Of a stretch of 49,941 nucleotides of DNA, positions 45,063 to 49,941 are shown in pieces; the first letter of the stretch is position 1, and each line of letters opens with the position of its first letter. The notes below the pieces were generated by a model. The model saw nothing but the letters and a program-made list of their open reading frames with translations, ran no database searches and was not told where the DNA came from. The position numbers and the translations under genes are program-made. The DNA comes from Synechococcus sp. RedBA-s. GTDB lineage: Bacteria > Cyanobacteriota > Cyanobacteriia > PCC-6307 > Cyanobiaceae. The stretch covers positions 1 through 49,941 of the forward strand of contig NZ_JAGQBF010000022.1 in the NCBI RefSeq assembly GCF_024345495.1. The letters are read 5' to 3'.

Positions 45063-45552
45063 CCACCTTGTTCATGTCCTCGGCGGTGCGGCAGCTGGAA
45101 AGCAGGGTCTCGCTGTCATGGAAGGCGTAGCAGATCAGTTGGTCGCAGCGGCCGATGATCTCCTGGTTGCAGAGGCTGCTGGCCATCGGCAGGGGCAGCT
45201 CATCGTGCTCGGGCTTCTCCACCAGGTGCAGCACCCGCTCCATCAGCTCGCGCGAGTCACTCGACTGCCGCTCCAGGCTCTGGGGCAGCAGCACCGTGAG
45301 CCGGGCCGGATCAACACTGAGCACACCGCGGATCACCGCCGCGTTGACCCCCTGGGAGCCGGAGGTGATCAGATTGTGACCCTCCTGGGCCAGGGAGCGG
45401 GCCACCAGTTCCACCAGGTGGATCGACACGGCCGGCACGTGGCGGCTGCCGAGGATGGCGATGCGACGCTTGCCGCGATCCTGCAGCAGAGCCAGCTCCT
45501 GGGCGAGCGTGTCAATCCGGTCGAGGGCCGGCAGATCAAGGAACCGGGTCAC
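45040..45552 (-). CDS. DprA/Smf-like Rossmann-fold protein
   Basis: 170 aa resembling the Rossmann core of DprA (DNA processing protein A) and LOG proteins: RRIAILGSRHVP, then GHNLITSGSQGVNAAVIRGVL where DprA has its nucleotide-binding SGGA.GiD-like segment, and a C-terminal CDQLICYAFHDSETLLSSC. It lacks the SAM and winged-helix domains of full DprA, so a direct role in transformation is uncertain. Cyanobacterial homologues are often annotated as recombination-mediator protein A by similarity. It is downstream of the DRTGG gene on the same strand. Confidence 0.7.
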   Translation of the reverse strand: MTRFLDLPALDRIDTLAQELALLQDRGKRRIAILGSRHVPAVSIHLVELVARSLAQEGHNLITSGSQGVNAAVIRGVLSVDPARLTVLLPQSLERQSSDSRELMERVLHLVEKPEHDELPLPMASSLCNQEIIGRCDQLICYAFHDSETLLSSCRTAEDMNKVVSLMFFD

Positions 45553-45607
45553 CTCGTGTATGCATCCGATGGGGGGAAACTAGCAGCGCCCTTGCGGGGC
45601 ACTGGCT

Positions 45608-46705
45608 TCAAGCCTTGACCACCAGTCCAAGGCGCTCGAAGAGGCGATCGAAGCGGCAGTGCTCCTCCACCAGGCGGATGGCGTAACTGGCCTTGACCGT
45701 CTCGTGCAGGCGCACGTGGCCGAAGGCACGCTCGATCACCTCCACCGTGGTCAGGGTGTCCTGCTCCACCTTCAGGATCGGCACCTCCAGCTCCTCGGCG
45801 CGGCTGATCAGCTGGGGCAGGGGCTCGCCGGCGCCCGTGAGGATCAGGCACTGGGTGGAGGCCTCCAGGGCCGCCAGCTGGATGTCGGTGCGGTCAGCAC
45901 CGGTGACCACGGCCATGTTGCGGCGACGGCGGAAGAACTCCATGGCGGAGTTCACGTTCATCGCGCCGATCGAGAGGGTTTCCACCAGCAGATCCAACCG
46001 CTCGGCGCAGCAGAGCACCCGGGCTTCAAGGCGGTCCACCAGTTCTTCAACGGTGACGCTGCGCAGCAGCGGGCTGCGGGGCAGGACACCGAACACCGGC
46101 AGTCCCAACTGCTCCAGGGCCGGCACCACGTCCGCCAGCAGGCGGTCCACATCGTCGGGATCAACGGCGTTGAGCACCACCCCGGCCAGCTGGTCCTGCA
46201 GCAGGTTGCGGGCCGCCAGCAGCTGATCGACGCTGCGGCTGTCCTCCCAGAGGTGGACCAGCACCACCGGAGCCTCCAGCCCACGGGCCAGCTGGGGCAG
46301 GCTGAGGCCATAGAGCAGGCCCTCGCTGAGGGTGCCAGTGCCCTCCAGCAGGGTGAGGCCATCGGGGTAGGCCGCCAGCTGCTCCCGCAGGCGGGTGAAG
46401 CCCTCACCGGGCTCCAGGTTGCCGCTCAGCAGCCGCTCCTGGGCCGTGGAGGCCTCCAGCAGATGCAGGGAGGGCAGCAGGTGCTCCTCCGGCAGGCCGA
46501 GGATGTTGCCAACGAAGCGCACGTCATCGTCGAGGCGGCCCTGGGAGGGGCTCTCCCCCTCGCGGGCTGGCCGCACGCTGATGGCCAGGGGCTTGCCGTA
46601 ACGCACGGGAAGACCCTGCTTAGCCAGGGTCCGGGTGAGGCCGAGCACCAGGGCTGACTTGCCGCTGAAGGGATCACAGGATCCGATCAGCAAGGTGCTG
46701 CTCAT
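45608..46705 (-). CDS. P-loop DRTGG/phosphotransacetylase-family protein
   Basis: 365 aa. N-terminal BioD/CobB-like P-loop domain with IGSCDPFSGKSALVLGLTRTL (Walker A-like) and LTLLEGTGTLSEG; C-terminal DRTGG-type regulatory domain (about 215-330) with MNVNSAMEFFRRRRNMAVVTGADRTDIQLAAL. This is the N-terminal half of long-form phosphotransacetylase without the catalytic PTA domain. Such stand-alone proteins are common in cyanobacteria with no settled function; a regulatory nucleotide-binding role is inference. It lies between an EbsA-like and a DprA-like gene on the same strand. Confidence 0.85.
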   Translation of the reverse strand: MSSTLLIGSCDPFSGKSALVLGLTRTLAKQGLPVRYGKPLAISVRPAREGESPSQGRLDDDVRFVGNILGLPEEHLLPSLHLLEASTAQERLLSGNLEPGEGFTRLREQLAAYPDGLTLLEGTGTLSEGLLYGLSLPQLARGLEAPVVLVHLWEDSRSVDQLLAARNLLQDQLAGVVLNAVDPDDVDRLLADVVPALEQLGLPVFGVLPRSPLLRSVTVEELVDRLEARVLCCAERLDLLVETLSIGAMNVNSAMEFFRRRRNMAVVTGADRTDIQLAALEASTQCLILTGAGEPLPQLISRAEELEVPILKVEQDTLTTVEVIERAFGHVRLHETVKASYAIRLVEEHCRFDRLFERLGLVVKA

Positions 46706-46740
46706 GGCATGGCCTCTGGGCTGGGCACTGGGCCGTCAAT

Positions 46741-47256
46741 CTATCCGCCGGGGGAGGCGATGCTCCGGTTGGAAGCCTGGGGAGACTCCCCCAGCAGCAG
46801 CCAGCGCCAGAAGGTCTCGGGCAGATCGCGCCGGGGATCGTTGAAGTCGTGGGGCGCCTGATGCTCCAGCAGATCCATCAACCAGCGCACCAACTCATGG
46901 GTGGGCAGATCGAACGGATAGAGCAGCTCGGCGGCGGCCGGAAAGCGGAGTTCACAGTGGCTGATCTCCTGGGGAGCAAGCCCCGCCTGCCAGGTCAGGC
47001 GGAACGGATGCTCCCCTTCCGGCCGCAGGCGCCGCACCCCCTCGAACTCGCCGATGGCCAGCAGGTCGAGGGCCTGAATCAACCAGGCTTCCCGCAGCAC
47101 CCCGTCGCAGTAGGGGGCATAGAGGGCCACCTGAGCGGGGTCATGGCTGGGGGTGGCACCAAAAAAGGACAACAGGCCCAAGGCAGGCAGTCGGTGATGG
47201 GGAGGCAGCGCAGCTGGGGCTGGCCGGGGGTGGCTGGAACCTGGCCATGGGGCCAT
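46741..47256 (-). CDS. probable EbsA-like conserved cyanobacterial protein
   Basis: 171 aa from ATG 47256, though the conserved part seems to start near LYAPYCDGV (about residue 45), so TTG 47172 or GTG 47130 are real alternatives. The blocks YAPYCDG, FEGVRRL, PFRLTW, SHCELRF, LLYPFDLP, and a C-terminal LPETFWRWLL remind me of EbsA, a small protein needed for type IV pilus assembly and biofilm self-suppression in Synechococcus elongatus. I recall the pattern but cannot align it here, so the name is tentative. No membrane segment. Confidence 0.55.
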   Translation of the reverse strand: MAPWPGSSHPRPAPAALPPHHRLPALGLLSFFGATPSHDPAQVALYAPYCDGVLREAWLIQALDLLAIGEFEGVRRLRPEGEHPFRLTWQAGLAPQEISHCELRFPAAAELLYPFDLPTHELVRWLMDLLEHQAPHDFNDPRRDLPETFWRWLLLGESPQASNRSIASPGG

Positions 47257-47314
47257 GACCTGGGCCAGTCGCGGATGATTCCAACCGAAAGAATGCCCGA
47301 TCCCGGACAGCGCC

Positions 47315-48103
47315 GTGTCAGGTCAACACACACCAACCCCAGCAACGGCGTCCGCTTCGCGGCCAGCCCCGCGGCCAGCCCTGTTGCCCCTGCGGGGAAG
47401 AACCATCGCGGTGACTGGGGCCAGTGGGGCCCTGGGCACAGCCCTGCTGCGCGCCCTGCATGGCCAGGGGGCCCAGCTGATCGCCCTGAGCACCGCCTCT
47501 GAGCCGGTGGCCCTGAGCGACGGGGAGGGCCAGACGATCCCCCTGCGCGGCCTGAGCTGGTGCTGCGGCCAGGAGCAGGCGCTGGAGGCCTGCCTGGGGG
47601 AGGTGGACATTCTCGTGATCAACCACGGGGTGAACGTCTACGGCGATCGCAGCGCGGCGGCGATCGAGCGCAGCCTGGAGGTGAACGCCCTCAGCGCCTG
47701 GCGCCTGCTGGAGCTGTTCCTGCGCCTGCCGGAGCGGCCCGCCGGCAGCCCCTGCCGGGAGGTGTGGGTGAACACCTCGGAGGCGGAGCTGCTGCCGGCC
47801 CTCAGCCCGCTCTATGAGATCAGCAAACGGCTGCTGGGCCAGCTGCTCAGCCTGCGGGCCCTCGACCGCCAGGGCGAGAATCCCTGCCGGATCCGGCGGC
47901 TGGTGCTGGGGCCGTTTCGCTCCGCCCTCAACCCCTACGGCGTGATGGGCGCGGGCTTCGTGGCCGGCCAGGTGATCGCCCAGGCCCGCAGGGGCTTCGG
48001 CTTGATCATCGTCACGCCTAATCCGATCACGCTGGTGCTGGTGCCAGTGCAGATGGGCCTGAGGCACCTCTATGGACGCCTGTTCAGCCGGGCCGCCAGC
48101 TGA
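47315..48103 (+). CDS. short-chain dehydrogenase/reductase
   Basis: 262 aa SDR. Nucleotide motif IAVTGASGALGTALL, the structural NHG (LVINHGVNVYG), catalytic Ser in WVNTSEAE, and YEISK as the YxxxK pair. A C-terminal hydrophobic stretch (GLIIVTPNPITLVLVPVQMGL) suggests membrane contact. It resembles the SDR half of cyanobacterial sterol desaturase/SDR fusion proteins, here stand-alone. GTG start at 47315 in the region shared with the divergent EbsA-like gene. Substrate unknown. It ends 2 bases from the convergent map gene. Confidence 0.88.
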   Translation: MSGQHTPTPATASASRPAPRPALLPLRGRTIAVTGASGALGTALLRALHGQGAQLIALSTASEPVALSDGEGQTIPLRGLSWCCGQEQALEACLGEVDILVINHGVNVYGDRSAAAIERSLEVNALSAWRLLELFLRLPERPAGSPCREVWVNTSEAELLPALSPLYEISKRLLGQLLSLRALDRQGENPCRIRRLVLGPFRSALNPYGVMGAGFVAGQVIAQARRGFGLIIVTPNPITLVLVPVQMGLRHLYGRLFSRAAS

Positions 48104-48105
48104 GC

Positions 48106-48981
48106 TCAGAAGTCACGGTCGGTGAGGATCTCGCAGCCGTCGGAGGTGACCACGATCGTGTGCTCCCACTGGGCGGAGAGCGCTCCATCCACCGTCACCA
48201 CCGTCCAGCGGTCGCGCAGGGTGCGGCACTCCTTGCTGCCGGCATTGAGGATCGGCTCCACCGCCAGGGTCATGCCGGCGCGGAGCTTGAGGTTGGGCAG
48301 GTCGTCGGTGCGGAAGTTGAACACCGACGGCTCCTCGTGCAGGTTGCGACCGACGCCATGGCCGGTGTAGTCCTCCACCACGCTGTAGCCGTGGGCTTCC
48401 ACGTGGTCCTGCACGGCGCCGGCGATGTCGAGCAGGGTGTTGCCGGCCTTGATCTTGCTCAGTCCCTGCATCAGTGATTCCTGGGCCACGCGGCTGAGGC
48501 GGGTGGCGTCTTCGGAGCACTCGCCCACGCAGATGCTGACGCAACTGTCGCCGTGGTAGCCCTCGAAGTAGGCGCCGGTGTCGATCTTGACCAGATCACC
48601 GGCCTTGATCACCTGCTTGGCGCTGGGGATGCCGTGCACCACCTGGTTGTTGATGCTCGAGCAGATGCTGGCCGGAAAGCCGTGATAGCCCTTGAAGCTG
48701 GGGGTGGCGCCCATGGCGCGGATGCGCTCTTCAGCGTGGCGATCGAGATCGGCGGTGCTCAGGCCCGGGGCCGCCATTTCCATGATTTCGCGCAGCACCG
48801 TGGCCACGATGCGGCTGGCCTTGCGCATCACCTCGATCTCACGGGCCGATTTGATCTCCACCCCGCGCCGACCCTTCTGGATGCGCGGACCGGCGCTGGT
48901 GGTGGCCGACTGGGCCTTCGGAGCCGCGCTGGCGGCCGCCCGGCCCGGGGTGCCCGCCAGCAGATCAGCAAAAAGATTCAT
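48106..48981 (-). CDS. map: methionine aminopeptidase, type I
   Basis: Removes the initiator methionine from nascent proteins. 291 aa from ATG 48981. The five metal ligands are visible: the two Asp in [17 protein letters not shown], His in [12 protein letters not shown], Glu in LAVEPIL and Glu in QWEHTIVV. A leading 45-residue Ala/Ser-rich extension precedes the catalytic domain ([16 protein letters not shown]), as in some cyanobacterial and plastid forms. Ten extra codons upstream are possible but unlikely. Confidence 0.96.
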   Translation of the reverse strand: MNLFADLLAGTPGRAAASAAPKAQSATTSAGPRIQKGRRGVEIKSAREIEVMRKASRIVATVLREIMEMAAPGLSTADLDRHAEERIRAMGATPSFKGYHGFPASICSSINNQVVHGIPSAKQVIKAGDLVKIDTGAYFEGYHGDSCVSICVGECSEDATRLSRVAQESLMQGLSKIKAGNTLLDIAGAVQDHVEAHGYSVVEDYTGHGVGRNLHEEPSVFNFRTDDLPNLKLRAGMTLAVEPILNAGSKECRTLRDRWTVVTVDGALSAQWEHTIVVTSDGCEILTDRDF

Positions 48982-49043
48982 GGAACAGGGCCCGGGCAAT
49001 CCAGGCTTCAAGCTATCAACTTTCCTGATCGAGGCTGTCGACC

Positions 49044-49367
49044 ATGCAGCTGCTGGCCCGGCTGCGCCGCTGGCATGCCCTGATCGGGCCGCTGGTGGTG
49101 CTGCCGCTGTTGATCACGGTCTGCAGCGGCATGGGCTACCGCCTGCTGCGCGACTGGGGCGGCCTCAGCCGCGACCAGGTGCATGGGCTAATGGTGCTGC
49201 ACGAGGGCGAGTGGCTCGGGCCCGTGGGTGAAACCATCTATGTGGCCCTCAATGGCCTGGGGCTGCTGTGGATGCTGATCACCGGCACGGGCCTGGCGCT
49301 GCAGGGCTGGAGTCGGCAGCGGCGGCGGCAGGAGCCCAAGCAGGGCGCTGGGGAGGGGGGAACATGA
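49044..49367 (+). CDS. PepSY-associated membrane protein (short form)
   Basis: 107 aa with an N-terminal [27 protein letters not shown] helix and a second helix ([22 protein letters not shown]), the arrangement of PepSY-associated transmembrane proteins, in which the His and the helix ends may bind haem or iron. Only two spans are present, so it is a mini-member. ATG 49044 diverges from map by 62 bases. The C-terminus is basic and Gly-rich. Confidence 0.75.
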   Translation: MQLLARLRRWHALIGPLVVLPLLITVCSGMGYRLLRDWGGLSRDQVHGLMVLHEGEWLGPVGETIYVALNGLGLLWMLITGTGLALQGWSRQRRRQEPKQGAGEGGT

Positions 49368-49372
49368 GCCGT

Positions 49373-49378
49373 TACAGT
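49373..49378 (+). promoter_or_regulatory. candidate -10 element for rplS
   Basis: TACAGT six bases after the PepSY gene stop and about 65 bases before the rplS ATG. Same hexamer as before glyS and glpX. No -35 is evident. Confidence 0.25.
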
Positions 49379-49442
49379 GGTTGTTTGGTCGGGCAATCCC
49401 ATTTCTGGGCTGGTCACGGACAAGACAGACAGCGCCGAACTG

Positions 49443-49925
49443 ATGGCGGAACCGACAGACGACCTCAACATGGAAGAAACGAGCGTGGATGAGACCGGCA
49501 CTGCCGAGACCTCGGCCCCAACGGCTGTGGCGGAGAAGCCCGCTGGGTCCTCGGCTCGCACCGGCAAGCTCAGCGCCCAGGAGCTGATCCGGGCCTTCGA
49601 GGCCGAGCAGCTCAAGAGCGATCTGCCCGAGATCTACGTGGGCGACACCGTGCGCGTGGGCGTGCGCATCAGCGAGGGCAACAAGGAGCGCATCCAGCCC
49701 TACGAGGGTGTGGTGATCGCCAAGCGCCACGGCGGCATGAATGAAACCATCACCGTGCGCCGGATCTTCCAGGGCGTGGGAGTGGAGCGGGTGTTTCTGC
49801 TGCACAGCCCCCAGGTGGCCGCGATCAAGGTGGAGCGTCGCGGTAAAGTAAGGCGTGCAAAGCTCTTCTACCTACGCGACCGTGTGGGGAAAGCTACCCG
49901 CGTGAAGCAACGCTTCGATCGCTGA
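49443..49925 (+). CDS. rplS: 50S ribosomal protein L19
   Basis: Large-subunit protein L19. 160 aa, longer than the usual 115-120 because of an acidic N-terminal extension of about 45 residues (Glu/Asp/Thr/Ala-rich), seen in picocyanobacteria as I recall. The core shows [29 protein letters not shown] in parts, [41 protein letters not shown] and a C-terminal [23 protein letters not shown] 49443 is chosen; a GTG at 49377 would overlap the candidate -10. Confidence 0.95.
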   Translation: MAEPTDDLNMEETSVDETGTAETSAPTAVAEKPAGSSARTGKLSAQELIRAFEAEQLKSDLPEIYVGDTVRVGVRISEGNKERIQPYEGVVIAKRHGGMNETITVRRIFQGVGVERVFLLHSPQVAAIKVERRGKVRRAKLFYLRDRVGKATRVKQRFDR

Positions 49926-49941
49926 AGCTTCACTGCTTATT

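Noticed and set aside
49368-49442. Possible tRNA gene before rplS
   Set aside because: No cloverleaf, TTC-type T loop or acceptor pairing could be traced; the spacer looks like an ordinary promoter and leader.

Overview
The window is a compact, GC-rich chromosomal stretch from a cyanobacterium. The gene content points to the Cyanobium/Synechococcus (alpha-cyanobacterial) lineage. Markers are geranylgeranyl reductase (chlP), a GlpX-type fructose/sedoheptulose bisphosphatase, glgC, glutamyl-tRNA reductase, a CcsA/Ycf5-type cytochrome c assembly protein, ferredoxin sulfite reductase and an ARTO-like terminal oxidase. The order rpsB-tsf-recG-sir-glyS-chlP-typA and glpX-hemA-glgC-gnd-pgl-ilvD agrees with what I remember of picocyanobacterial genomes; I ran no search. 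I see no rRNA, tRNA, CRISPR array, insertion sequence, prophage or integron. No stretch over about 300 bases lacks a gene.

Layout. 1-7570 (+): a DevA-type ABC ATPase, a 51-aa basic protein, a family 2 glycosyltransferase, rpsB and tsf, an acidic protein of unknown function, and recG. 7593-15060: a VanX-like dipeptidase, then on the minus strand sir and a small secreted protein, then glyS (+) meeting chlP (-) at a perfect hairpin, then a VanY-like carboxypeptidase. 15216-20940 (+): typA, a DUF309 protein, a coupled lptA-lptB-lptF set for lipopolysaccharide export, and ccsA. 21065-28903: rpe (-) diverges from a carbon and tetrapyrrole block (+): glpX, hemA, glgC, gnd, pgl, a CIA30 protein and an unknown protein.

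28894-43075 is one long minus-strand run. In transcription order it holds yajQ, a fused 5-oxoprolinase, gamma-glutamyltransferase, a possible tiny membrane protein, two DUF2231 membrane proteins, ctaC, ctaD, ctaE, a GMC-family flavoprotein, a small membrane protein and ilvD. The oxidase subunit II has lost nearly all CuA ligands, and subunit I carries the YSHP signature of A2-type haem-copper oxidases. This fits a quinol-type alternative respiratory terminal oxidase (ARTO). The flavoprotein start codon overlaps the ctaE stop codon, so a dehydrogenase and an oxidase are made as one translational unit. This is the most interesting module in the window.

43143-49925: a MAPEG protein, an SPFH (stomatin-like) protein diverging from its usual partner NfeD, a minus-strand trio (an EbsA-like protein, a DRTGG/phosphotransacetylase-like P-loop protein and a DprA-like Rossmann protein), a short-chain dehydrogenase, methionine aminopeptidase, a short PepSY-type membrane protein and rplS (L19).

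Most genes are housekeeping. The accessory interest lies in the oxidase-flavoprotein operon, the gamma-glutamyl pair, a 36-bp perfect palindrome inside a peptidase gene, several structured leaders, and small genes that automatic calling could miss.
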